Below are positions 7,830 through 15,550 of a stretch of DNA of 64,000 bases, piece by piece; the stretch's first letter is position 1; each line of letters starts with the position of its first letter. The notes beneath the pieces were generated by a model. The model had not been told where the DNA came from, made no database searches, and saw only the letters and a program-made list of their open reading frames with translations. The translations under genes were made by a program, and so were the position numbers. This DNA comes from Sinohyriopsis cumingii. Taxonomy: Eukaryota > Mollusca > Bivalvia > Unionida > Unionidae. Where the stretch lies: assembly GCA_028554795.2 (NCBI GenBank), contig CM068828.1, forward strand, positions 16,748,630 to 16,812,629. The letters run 5' to 3'.

Positions 7830-8943
7830 ATGGAAAATGTCTTAGCCAGCATTTACTAAGATCCCTCCCATCCTGCAGGTTACGCAGGAGTTCAAAAATT
7901 GTATCGTGCTGCCAAAACGCGACTGAAAAGTCTCCGTTTACCTCAAGTGCAACGATGGTTACAAGAACAATCTACCTACACTTTGCACAAACCCATTCGA
8001 CGCAAGTTTGCCAGAAGTTGCACCCGAGTGGAAGGCATCGATCATCAATGGCAAGCCGATTTAGCCGATGTCTCTCATTTGGCCAGCTACAATCGTGGCT
8101 ACAAATATTTGTTTTGTGTCATCGACGTCTTTTCCAAATTTGCCTGGGTCGTGCCCTTGACTTCCAAATCGAGCAGCGAGTTAGTGCGAGCCCTGCAACG
8201 GGTGCTGAAACAAAGCGGTCGTCACCCTCTTCGATGGCAAACAGACAAAGGCACCGAATTTTTGAACCAAGCTTTCCAAAAAGAATTAAAGAAACGTGAC
8301 ATTCATTTTGTTTACCACCGAGAATCCCGAAACCAAAGCCAGCATTGTGGAACGTTTTCAACGCACTTTGAAAGAACGCATGTGGAAATATTTTACGCAT
8401 CACCACACTCTGAAGTACATCGACATCTTACCTCACCTGGTGCAAGCGTACAACCAATCTTACCATCGAAGCATCGGACGTGCCCCGCAAGACGTGACTC
8501 CCGACAACGAAGTGTTGGTGTTTGAGCGTCTGTTTGGTACGTCCCCGACGAGTGATGCCCCCAAGAAAAGTGGAGAGTTGGTCGTAGGAGATTGGGTGCG
8601 CATTGGCAAAACCAAACGCACTTTCGACAAAGGTTACTTACCTAACTGGACGACCGAATTGTTTCGCGTCACTGGACGAGTGCATGGCCGTCATCCTACC
8701 GTCTATAAATTGGAAGACATGAACGGAGAAGTGCTCAAAGGAACGTTTTATTTGCCCGAGTTACAACGTGTCACCAAAAAAGAAGACGACGTGTACGACA
8801 TCGAAAGCATTCTCGAACGTAGAACCCGTAAAGTGGGCAAACGACGTGTCAAAGAAGTCAAAGTACGTTGGAAAGGATATCCACCCAGTTTTGATTCTTG
8901 GATCGACGCTTCGCAAGGCATCGACTATAAAAAGAAGAAGTGA
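7830..8943 (+). pseudogene. INT: Retroviral-type integrase with chromodomain, broken copy (A)
   Basis: This enzyme would insert the element at target sites with a 6-bp duplication. The rve core is recognisable: first Asp in WQADLADVS, second Asp in WQTDKGTEF, Glu in TKASIVERF. It is followed by an SH3-like C-terminal region (LPNWTTELFRVTGRV) and a chromodomain (YDIESILE ... VRWKGYPPSFDSWID), which may direct insertion to modified chromatin. There are two breaks: a TAA at codon 10 (7857-7859), and a one-base frame change near 8310 that separates the two Asp residues from the Glu. The same frame change exists in B. An ATG at 8296 could start the Glu/chromodomain part separately. Confidence 0.9.
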
Positions 8944-8948
8944 CCATC

Positions 8949-9365
8949 ATGCCCTTTCACACAGCAGGCGCAGCTACGTCGACCACTCCTCCTTCACCTA
9001 GTTCTTCTGTGCAAGATTTACAAAAACAACCCTTGTGGGTGTAGTGTGGAGAACGTGTGCCTAAAACGCAAATCGTCTTTTTCTGCCAAATCTTCGTGGT
9101 GTATTGTGTCATCGGGGCAGCCATAGCCAATTTGAGTTTGCAACACGGAGACAAACAATTGTGGACCATTTTATTGAGCAGTTGCATCGGTTACCTGCTT
9201 CCCAATCCTTCCCTGAAATTCTCCTCGAACGGGAACCACGGGAACCTTGTGTCCAGTGCCAGTGTCAGTCACCAGTCCAACCACAATCAGAACCCCATTT
9301 TGGGCGGAGACACGCCTCTGACGTCCAGTAACCCCTCGGACAGCCACAGAACTCTGGAATTATGA
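8949..9365 (+). pseudogene. Polinton transmembrane protein, nonsense-mutated (A)
   Basis: The frame starts at ATG 8949 (MPFHTAGAATS). A TAG at 9042-9044 replaces a Trp codon that is still intact in B. Beyond it the frame continues with two hydrophobic segments (IVFFCQIFVVYCVIGAAIANL and LWTILLSSCIGYLLP) and a Ser/Asn-rich tail (SSASVSHQSNHNQ). The segment GERVPKTQIVFF is typical of the membrane protein that sits next to the penton gene in many Polintons. The stop codon overlaps the mCP start as ATGA (9362-9365). Confidence 0.75.
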
Positions 9366-10294
9366 GTCACCAAAACCAATTTTACTTAACCTTACCCAGT
9401 GACAGTTCCATGGAGGTGTTTCCCCACAACACGTTGTGCTGTTACACGGCCAAATTACCTCAAGCCATCCCCTTAGATCACGAAGCCCATTGGGAAGTGG
9501 CTTTAGTAGAAATGATTCACCCGACCCAAGTCCTCAATGTCCTTCCCAATCAAAATGTTTTTGATGTGGAAGTTCATGACGAACAATTGCAACAGTACTT
9601 GGATACCTATGTCAAATATGACAAGAAAACCCCTGGCACAAAAAATCAAAAGTACACCACCTATCACTTGTTCATTCCCCCAGGGTATTATTTTAGTGGT
9701 CAACATTTGGTGAGCACCATTACCTCCAGGTTTAATGTCGTGTTTCTGAAAGCTTTGGAAAGTGTCAAAAAAAGTGTCACCATGCAATACCACAAAACAG
9801 CTCGTCGCTTCTTGATGAAATTTGACGGGAGTAAAATCCTGTCCATTTTATTTTGTCCTGAATTGTTTGACATGTTGGGCGGAGACATGGACATGAGAAT
9901 GGCCATGACGAAGAAAAACGAATCACCCATCGTTTACGACAACGAGTCTTTTAGCAAGTTATTTCGTGCCCCGGTAGAACTGAACCAAGGACTGAATTTG
10001 ATGTTTGTGTACTCCGATGTGGTGGAGTATAACGTGGTGGGACACACCTCTGTACCGTTACTGCGTGTCATTCCTTTCAAAGTGGATTCTGCCACGAACG
10101 CTGACGAGGAAGGTGGAAACACTTACCACGTCCACCGCGAATTTGTCCATCCTCACTATTTACCGGTCAGCAAATCGTATTTGGACACGGTCAACATTGC
10201 TATAAAAGGAGATTTGGGACAAAATATTCTATTCACCAAAGGAAAAGTCACGGTGAAACTCCATTTTCGAAAACGGTTCTCTCACGACACGTAA
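9362..10294 (+). CDS. mCP: Minor capsid (penton-like) protein (A)
   Basis: This is a 310-residue protein beginning MSHQNQFYLTLPSDSSMEVF. The FYLTLPS-S-S-M start, the LPQAIPLDHEAHWEVALVEM segment and the GYYFSGQHLV region are hallmarks of the Polinton single-jelly-roll minor capsid protein. That protein forms the capsid vertices, as penton base does in adenovirus. It is intact in both elements. Differences from B cluster in two surface-like stretches (residues about 75-95 and 175-200), while the framework is almost identical. The start overlaps the preceding membrane gene by four bases. Confidence 0.85.
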   Translation: MSHQNQFYLTLPSDSSMEVFPHNTLCCYTAKLPQAIPLDHEAHWEVALVEMIHPTQVLNVLPNQNVFDVEVHDEQLQQYLDTYVKYDKKTPGTKNQKYTTYHLFIPPGYYFSGQHLVSTITSRFNVVFLKALESVKKSVTMQYHKTARRFLMKFDGSKILSILFCPELFDMLGGDMDMRMAMTKKNESPIVYDNESFSKLFRAPVELNQGLNLMFVYSDVVEYNVVGHTSVPLLRVIPFKVDSATNADEEGGNTYHVHREFVHPHYLPVSKSYLDTVNIAIKGDLGQNILFTKGKVTVKLHFRKRFSHDT

Positions 10295-10297
10295 GTC

Positions 10298-10714
10298 ATG
10301 TATCCAGTGTACCGAGGGGTTGCTCGACAGCGAGGACACGGTTTAGGAGATATGTTAAAATCGGCCTCTCGTTCGGTGGCCCCGGTGTTGAAACCGATGG
10401 TGACACGCGGATTGCACGCCTTGAAAGATGCGGCACTGACGCAAGGCAAAGAATTTCTCCAAAATGTCATCATCGACAAACAAAACCCTAAAGAAGCCTT
10501 CATGAGGGCTGGCAAAAATGTCTTGCTGCAAACGGGCAAAGACATTTTGGGCCGACGAGACACACCTATAAATGCCCTGCACGCTACCGAGTCAGGCATT
10601 CAGCAAGGACAAGGCAGAAAGAGACGACGCAGAAAACACCCTTTCACCAGACTTCAAGCGAGAAAGGCTAAGAAAAGAAGAACCATTCGAGACTTAGACG
10701 TTTTCGATTATTGA
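10298..10714 (+). CDS. pVI-like minor virion protein (A)
   Basis: This is a 138-residue basic protein: a Gly/Arg N-terminus (RQRGHGLGDMLKS), an amphipathic helical region (SVAPVLKPMVTRGLHALKD), and a C-terminal run of Arg/Lys (GRKRRRRK, KAKKRR) ending DLDVFDY. Position between penton and major capsid genes, size, and the amphipathic plus basic layout resemble adenovirus pVI/pX-type cement proteins. Homology is inferred from layout, not proven. Only three bases separate it from mCP. Intact and nearly identical in B. Confidence 0.65.
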   Translation: MYPVYRGVARQRGHGLGDMLKSASRSVAPVLKPMVTRGLHALKDAALTQGKEFLQNVIIDKQNPKEAFMRAGKNVLLQTGKDILGRRDTPINALHATESGIQQGQGRKRRRRKHPFTRLQARKAKKRRTIRDLDVFDY

Positions 10715-10727
10715 GACACAGAAAAAA

Positions 10728-12056
10728 ATGATGGACCGAGAGTCTTGCGCTTGTTCCAAGACGGAACTGGATATGTTTGCCATGCCCCCCACCATGATGA
10801 CCATGCAAGAATCCCAGTGGGTGGAATTTCACCCCGTCTCCTCACTGACCGATTCCGCTCCCATCGAGTTTGAAATCAAAGGACAGCCCGAAGAGTACAT
10901 CGATCTGAATAGCAGTTACTTGTACTTGAAAGTGAAAGTGATCGAACCACCCAACACTAACCTAGACAATAATGATGCAGTAGCTCCCGTCAACAATTTC
11001 ATGCATTCCTTGTTTAGCGAAGTGGACTTGTACTTGAATAACAAACTAGTCAGCAGCAGCATTTATACTTACCCTTACCGAGCCTACCTAGAAAATCTCT
11101 TGACGTACGGAAAAGAAGCCAAGAACACTCATCTGGATGCTTGCGTGGTATGGAAACCTGACCAAGTGAATAGGTTCAACACCGTTACAATTGCTGGGGA
11201 TGCTCAAAATTTATCGGGATTTGTAGAACGACGAAAGAAAATTGCTGGAAGTCGTAGTTTAGAACTGATGGATCGCTTGCATTTGGACATATGGTTACAA
11301 GAAAAGTATTTGCTGAACGGGGTGGATGTCCGCCTGAGACTGAATCGCAGCAGTGCCGCTTTCCATTTGATGTCTGGTGTTGGTGATGATATCCCTTCTT
11401 ACAAAACCGTCATTCAAGAAGCCAGACTTTACATGCGTCGTGTGGAAGTGTTGCCTAAAGTGGGAAACGACATCAGTCAGACGTTGAGCAGAACGACCGC
11501 CAAGTACCCGATCCGACGCGTAGAAGTGAAAACCTTCACCATTCCTGCTGGACAGCGATCCATGATCGAAGATCATCTGTTCCAAGGACAGTTACCCAAG
11601 CGTTTGATTGTTGGTATCGTCAAGAATACAGTCTTCAACGGAGCCTACAACGAAAATCCTTTTGAGTTTCAACATTACAATGTGTCCAAGATCGAAGTCA
11701 GTCGTGACGGCAAGACCTTGTGTACCCGACCTTTCGAGCCTAACTTTGCCAACAAAAATTACTTGAGATCGTACTTGTCCTTGTACGAAGCCACGGGCCA
11801 GTTAGGAACCAACACCAGTCACGGCATTACGTACGACGATTACGCAGGAGGTTATGCTTTGTTGGCTTTCGATTTCACTCCAAACCAAGGCAGCGACGAG
11901 GGACATTTCCACCCTATAAAATCTGGCCAGATTCGTGTGGAAATTCAGTTTGCGAGTGCACTGGAAGCAGGGAACACAGTGAACGTCATCCTGTATGCAG
12001 AATTTGATAATACCATAGAAATCAACAGTTTCAGAGAAGTCATTCTAGATTACTAG
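10728..12056 (+). CDS. MCP: Major capsid protein, double jelly-roll, intact (A)
   Basis: This is the 442-residue hexon-like coat protein. Typical N-terminal features are TELDMFAMPPTMMTM, QWVEFHPVSSLTDSAPIEF and EYIDLNSSYLYLKVKV, followed by NNFMHSLFSEVDLYLNNKLV and SYPYRAYLENLLTYG-like segments and the C-terminal VNVILYAEFDNTIEI. This order is characteristic of Polinton/adintovirus double-jelly-roll capsid proteins, which form pseudo-hexagonal trimers. A surface region (residues about 75-85, 140-165 and 205-220) differs from B while the core is nearly unchanged. The B copy has an internal stop. Confidence 0.92.
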   Translation: MMDRESCACSKTELDMFAMPPTMMTMQESQWVEFHPVSSLTDSAPIEFEIKGQPEEYIDLNSSYLYLKVKVIEPPNTNLDNNDAVAPVNNFMHSLFSEVDLYLNNKLVSSSIYTYPYRAYLENLLTYGKEAKNTHLDACVVWKPDQVNRFNTVTIAGDAQNLSGFVERRKKIAGSRSLELMDRLHLDIWLQEKYLLNGVDVRLRLNRSSAAFHLMSGVGDDIPSYKTVIQEARLYMRRVEVLPKVGNDISQTLSRTTAKYPIRRVEVKTFTIPAGQRSMIEDHLFQGQLPKRLIVGIVKNTVFNGAYNENPFEFQHYNVSKIEVSRDGKTLCTRPFEPNFANKNYLRSYLSLYEATGQLGTNTSHGITYDDYAGGYALLAFDFTPNQGSDEGHFHPIKSGQIRVEIQFASALEAGNTVNVILYAEFDNTIEINSFREVILDY

Positions 12057-12061
12057 AAACC

Positions 12062-12553
12062 ATGGAAGACTGTTATCCCTCTTTACATAGTGGAGAAACT
12101 TTGGACATGGAATGTAAGGAGACTGTGGAAGAAGAAGAAGAAGTGATCATGATGAAGTCGAGATGGCCAGAACAAGAAGCTCATTTAGTCTCCTGTTTTG
12201 CCAAACACTTGGTGGAAAAAATAACAGAATTGATCAAGAAAAATTGCTATGGATGTCAAAACGATCATCCCATTCAAATTCAACACGATAAATGCCTGAT
12301 GCTGAGTCAAGAAGAAAAATTGGACGAGTATCTGGACGATGCTTGGAGTCTCATCTCGGACAAAGACGTGTTGCATCAGTGGTATAAAGACTTGCGTGAA
12401 CATTCTTGTCCACCATTAACCACTCAAGAGATCCATCGTATCGAAACTCTCCTGAATCAGAGGAGTGAGGAGACGAAACGAAGAAACGGTTATTTGTCAG
12501 ACATTTTCAAGCAAAAAGTCAGGATCGAATTGACGACGTATTATTACCTGTAA
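12062..12553 (+). CDS. Conserved Polinton protein with CYGCQ motif (A)
   Basis: This is a 163-residue acidic/helical protein of unknown function. The central signature KKNCYGCQNDHPIQIQHDKC (C-x2-C...H...H-x2-C) could bind a metal ion, and is followed by CLMLSQEEKLDEYLDDAW. I recall comparable CYGCQ...HPSQ...H-x-CLM proteins in other Polintons, normally between capsid and protease genes as here. The start at 12062 is 5 bp behind the MCP stop. Intact in B (37280-37765). Confidence 0.6.
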   Translation: MEDCYPSLHSGETLDMECKETVEEEEEVIMMKSRWPEQEAHLVSCFAKHLVEKITELIKKNCYGCQNDHPIQIQHDKCLMLSQEEKLDEYLDDAWSLISDKDVLHQWYKDLREHSCPPLTTQEIHRIETLLNQRSEETKRRNGYLSDIFKQKVRIELTTYYYL

Positions 12554-12576
12554 AGAAGAAAAAAAAAACAACACAA

Positions 12577-13137
12577 ATGGATACCTGGGAACTTTATTAC
12601 CTTTTGAACCACAGTTCGTATACGGCTTCTTGGAATCCTGTCGTCTGTGCTAAAGATGAACTCCCTCATCGCAAACCTAAAGACCATCAAGCTTACGTGA
12701 TCAACACGGACGACAGTCATCTCCCAGGAACCCACTGGGTAGCCGTCTACTTTCCTCAAGAAGGATGTGTGGAATATTTCGATTCGTATGGATAGCCCCC
12801 TTTGGAAGACGATATCATTGACTTTATGAGAAGAAATGCTCAGACCACCCGATTCAATAATGTGAAATTACAAGGCACAGATTCCTTGGTGTGTGGACAG
12901 TACTGTGTGTATTTTCTGCATCATCGCAGCCTGGGCTATTCCTTAGAACATTTAGTGACTCATTTTGATCCTCGTTCTTCTACTAGAAACGATGTGAAAG
13001 TAGATCGATGGTTTTGTGACCATTATGCTTATCTTTTGTCTCAAGCTAGGAAACGTAGTGTCCATCAATGGCCTAATGATTTCCAACAGTGGAAATCACA
13101 ATTTCATTCACAACGTTGTCAGCCCTGTTTAAAGTAG
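12577..13137 (+). pseudogene. PRO: Adenain-type cysteine protease, nonsense-mutated (A)
   Basis: This is the maturation protease of the particle (adenovirus protease/Ulp1 fold). The catalytic His lies in GTHWVAVYF, the acidic partner in VEYFDSYG, and the nucleophile in SLVCGQYCVYF with Gln seven residues before it. A TAG at 12793-12795, just after the acidic residue, replaces a Leu codon of B and cuts the protein before the catalytic Cys. The rest of the frame (from 12802) is still open, so the lesion looks recent. Confidence 0.9.
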
Positions 13138-13227
13138 ACTGTAAATTGAGAAAAAATTGTTCGATGTTATATCGTTGGATTATTGTTAAAAATGTTAGAG
13201 TTGTTGTTTAGTGTTAAGTGATTTTTG

Positions 13228-13233
13228 AATAAA
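13228..13233 (+). terminator. AATAAA polyadenylation signal after protease (A)
   Basis: AATAAA lies 91 bp after the protease stop in an AT-rich tail, with the same signal in B at 38466-38471. It marks the likely 3' end of the capsid/protease gene block, in contrast to the histone-type signals of the terminal genes further right. Confidence 0.5.
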
Positions 13234-13363
13234 AAATGTTGTGTTTTGAAAAAAAATGCCTTTGTCTTTTGTTTAGCTATAAGAATGTTGGATTGATGCT
13301 CTTTCATTTCTTACTATCCCTCTCATGACACTCACTAAACGTTGCGGCTCGAAAACTGTGGGG

Positions 13364-13401
13364 GGGGATGTTTTCCTTCACGTCCGCGCTTTGACTTTAA
13401 G
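13364..13401 (+). promoter_or_regulatory. Right-end promoter module 1 (A)
   Basis: A G-rich start and the core GATGTTTTCCTTCACGTC followed by CGCGC (13364-13389) is followed after 5 bp by CTTTAAGAA, a weak TATA-like box, about 60 bp before the ATG at 13456. The same core precedes all three right-end genes of A and B. Confidence 0.6.
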
Positions 13402-13455
13402 AACCGGGGTTGTTTCCAGTCTAACCATCCATTGTCGACTCATCCTCCTAAGAAG

Positions 13456-13818
13456 ATGTGCTCCAAACTAGCAAAGCTCAACGAAGCCTACGTGAATTTG
13501 CATAGGGTCAGACACAGTCTGATACCGAAGCCAGAAGAAATAGAGAATGTGAGAATGTTAAAAATCACTGAAGACCTGATAGAAGAGCTCTTCAGAGAAG
13601 AAATGAACATGGAGAAAGAAGAATGGACAGAGAAGTACAGACTTCAGAGACAGCAGCAGCAACAGCAACAACAACAACAACAACAGCAGCAGCAACCTGA
13701 ACCTGACAGAGGCTTTGTCGATTGCCGTATCGACACCAAAGAGTTCTTCTCTTTCCGAAGAAGCAGACCTATTGCCAGAAAGTCTATAATCAGAGGACAT
13801 CGCATTCTTAGAAACTAA
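13456..13818 (+). CDS. Right-end gene 1: polyglutamine protein (A)
   Basis: This is a 120-residue protein starting at ATG 13456 (MCSKLAKLNEAYVNLHRV). It has a helical N-terminus, an acidic helix (KITEDLIEELFREE), a polyglutamine run encoded by mixed CAG/CAA codons, and a basic C-terminus (RRSRPIARKSIIRGHRIL). The N-terminal helix resembles that of right-end gene 2 (SKL-KL-E--V-L---R), suggesting they are paralogues. Preceded by the conserved promoter module and followed by a histone-type stem-loop at 13848. Function unknown; the position suggests an early regulatory gene. Confidence 0.65.
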   Translation: MCSKLAKLNEAYVNLHRVRHSLIPKPEEIENVRMLKITEDLIEELFREEMNMEKEEWTEKYRLQRQQQQQQQQQQQQQQQPEPDRGFVDCRIDTKEFFSFRRSRPIARKSIIRGHRILRN

Positions 13819-13847
13819 AAAAAAAATGCCATAGCAAACAAAAAAAC

Positions 13848-13887
13848 AGCCCTTTTCAGGGCTACCCCAATACTCTAGAAAAGAAAT
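13848..13887 (+). terminator. Histone-type 3' stem-loop plus downstream element (A, gene 1)
   Basis: AGCCCTTTTCAGGGCT at 13848-13863 is a 6-bp stem with a TTTC loop. It is followed by ACCCC and, 13 nt on, AGAAAAGAAA (13877-13886). This matches the layout of replication-dependent histone mRNA 3' ends (stem-loop for SLBP, purine-rich element for U7 snRNA). The stop codon of gene 1 is 30 nt upstream. Confidence 0.7.
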
Positions 13888-14212
13888 AACGATCCATTTG
13901 CCAATGTGTGTAGGTAGAGTAGTGTGAATATAAAACTCTTTATTGATAGTGAGAGTGTATGTGTTTGTGTTTGTAAGAGTTTACGTAAGTTTGTGTGAAT
14001 AGTAGATTGAAATAATGTCTTTTTTGGTGTTTGAGGTGTATATTTGGGGTTAGATTGGATTGCTTTGGGTATGTAAATAGTCTATTGAAGTGATTTATAA
14101 AAAATTTTAAAATAGTGATGGGTAGCATAAAAAAGTGAGTGAGTGTTTCTTTTAGGTCCGCGCGTTGTTTTTTTTGGTCATGATCTAGGTAAGATCAATT
14201 TTATGTTTTAGG

Positions 14213-14250
14213 GGGGATGTTTTCCTTCACGTCGGCGCTTTTACTATAAA
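14213..14250 (+). promoter_or_regulatory. Right-end promoter module 2 (A)
   Basis: Core GATGTTTTCCTTCACGTC followed by GGCGC (14213-14238), then TATAAA at 14245-14250, 52 bp before the ATG at 14302. A partial copy (GGTCCGCGCG at 14155) and the segment ATGATCTAGGTAAGATCAA lie just upstream. The same arrangement precedes gene 3 and both B counterparts. Confidence 0.65.
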
Positions 14251-14301
14251 TTGAAACTCGTTCGGCAGTCTAGCTACCCTTGTTGATTGATCAACACCAA
14301 A

Positions 14302-14676
14302 ATGAACACGAGACTGTCTAAACTGCTGGAACTTCATGTGCATCTGGAATATGCCAGGCGCATATTAAATGAACTGGCCGCGGAAGCCATTGTGGAGGAG
14401 GGAAGGATAAAAGAGGAGGAGGAAAGAAGAAATAAAGAAGAGGAGGAGAGAAGATATACAGAAGAAGAGGAAAGAAGATACAAAGAGGAGGAGAGAAGAT
14501 ACAAAGAAGAGGAGGAGGAAAAGGAGAGAAGAAGAAAAAATTTCAGAATCCCAGAAACCGAAAATTGGGATTCTGAAGCCACATATCCTGCCTCTGCTCT
14601 CTCCCCCCAAAAGGTAAAAAGTAACTGGGGGACAAGATGTGTATGTGGCGCCAGGCCTGGAAGGTGTCACCATTAA
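14302..14676 (+). CDS. Right-end gene 2: Glu/Arg-rich coiled-coil protein (A)
   Basis: This is a 124-residue protein from ATG 14302 (MNTRLSKLLELHVHLEYA). After the N-terminal helix comes a long charged repeat (EEERRYKEEE units), expected to form a single alpha helix or coiled coil. It ends in a distinctive conserved tail, RCVCGARPGRCHH, with three Cys and two His that could bind metal. The B homologue (39567-40037) has a longer, different middle but keeps both ends. Followed by a histone-type stem-loop at 14708. Function unknown. Confidence 0.6.
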   Translation: MNTRLSKLLELHVHLEYARRILNELAAEAIVEEGRIKEEEERRNKEEEERRYTEEEERRYKEEERRYKEEEEEKERRRKNFRIPETENWDSEATYPASALSPQKVKSNWGTRCVCGARPGRCHH

Positions 14677-14707
14677 CCTGGTGTCCATGAAGTTCAAAAA
14701 AAAAAAC

Positions 14708-14745
14708 AGCCCTTTTCAGGGCTACCCAATACTCTAGAAAAGAAA
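14708..14745 (+). terminator. Histone-type 3' stem-loop plus downstream element (A, gene 2)
   Basis: AGCCCTTTTCAGGGCT at 14708-14723 is followed by ACCC and AGAAAAGAAA at 14736-14745. It is the same arrangement as after gene 1, 31 nt behind the stop codon of gene 2. Confidence 0.7.
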
Positions 14746-14943
14746 TAACGATCGATTTGCCAATGTGTGTAGGTAGAGTAGTGTGAATATAAACACTAAC
14801 TCTTTATTAATAGTGGGAGTGTATGTGTTTCTGTGTTTGTGTTAGTAACTGTTCACGTAAGTTTGTGTGAATAGTAGATGATGGGTTTCTTAGCGTAGGT
14901 GGAGAGTATAGTTTGGGTTTTATTATATGAAATGAGAAAAGTA

Positions 14944-15057
14944 GGGGATGTTTTCCTTCACGTCCGCGCGTTGCTGTTTCTTTGGTCATGATCTAGGTAA
15001 GATCAATTTTATGTTTTAGGGGAATGTTTTCCTTCACGTCCGCGCATTCACTATAAG
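14944..15057 (+). promoter_or_regulatory. Right-end promoter module 3, duplicated box (A)
   Basis: Two copies of the module core (14944-14969 and 15019-15045) flank the segment ATGATCTAGGTAAGATCAA. Only the second is followed by a TATA-like box (TATAAG, 15052-15057), 57 bp before the ATG at 15114. The first copy may be an upstream activating site (inference). Confidence 0.6.
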
Positions 15058-15113
15058 AACCCACAGTATTCGTCGTTCAAACCATTCTACAAAGAAGATG
15101 GCTTCTAACCAAA

Positions 15114-15488
15114 ATGGACAAAATACAAACATTGCAAGACGTTTTAGACAACTTAGGAATGATGGAACAGATGTTAATAAGACTCGTTGAAGACCATTAT
15201 TCCTATAATCCCCATCGTGTAAAGATGGAAATTAATAACTTAAAAAAGGTAAAGGACAAGATTAGTGGTGTCATGAAAGAGATAAAGGAGGAGAAGGAGG
15301 ATGAAGAGGAAAGAATAAGAATAAGCAAATGGAACGAAAAAATTGAAAAAGAAGAAGAAAATGAGAAGAGGAAGAAAGAAGAGGAGGAAGAGAAGAAGAA
15401 AGAAGAGCAGGAGAAAAAAAAGAAAGTGAAGAAGAGAAAGAGTGTAGGAGATAAAATAAGAACTTGGTGGAGAAAAAGAAGAAATTAG
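15114..15488 (+). CDS. Right-end gene 3: Glu/Lys-rich coiled-coil protein (A)
   Basis: This is a 124-residue protein. The N-terminal 60 residues (LQDVLDNLGMMEQMLIRL; DHYSYNPHRVKMEINNL) are conserved with B. The next 50 are almost only Glu and Lys. The C-terminus is basic and aromatic (SVGDKIRTWWRKRRN), possibly membrane- or nucleic-acid-binding. In B translation starts at an upstream ATG (MASNHLNK). In A the equivalent ATG (15098) is out of frame, so the start at 15114 is the best available. Followed by a histone-type stem-loop at 15511. Function unknown. Confidence 0.6.
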   Translation: MDKIQTLQDVLDNLGMMEQMLIRLVEDHYSYNPHRVKMEINNLKKVKDKISGVMKEIKEEKEDEEERIRISKWNEKIEKEEENEKRKKEEEEEKKKEEQEKKKKVKKRKSVGDKIRTWWRKRRN

Positions 15489-15510
15489 AAGCAGAAGAAG
15501 AAAACCCAAA

Positions 15511-15550
15511 GGCCCTTTTCAGGGCCCGCCATATTTCTCGAAAAGAGATA
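15511..15550 (+). terminator. Histone-type 3' stem-loop plus AAAAGAG element (A, gene 3)
   Basis: CCAAAGGCCCTTTTCAGGGCC (stem-loop proper 15511-15526) has both the stem and the 5' CCAAA flank of animal histone messages. CGAAAAGAGATAG follows at 15539-15551, and AAAAGAG is complementary to the CUCUUUU of U7 snRNA. It lies at the inner edge of the terminal repeat. Confidence 0.75.

Noticed and set aside
13140..13340. Coding sequence between protease and right-end gene 1
   Set aside because: AT-rich with an AATAAA signal and no conserved frame between A and B.
14180..14212. Tiny intron (AG|GTAAGAT ... TTTTAG) in the spacer before the promoter box
   Set aside because: It would be under 30 nt and lies upstream of the TATA box, outside any likely transcript; more probably part of the repeated promoter module.
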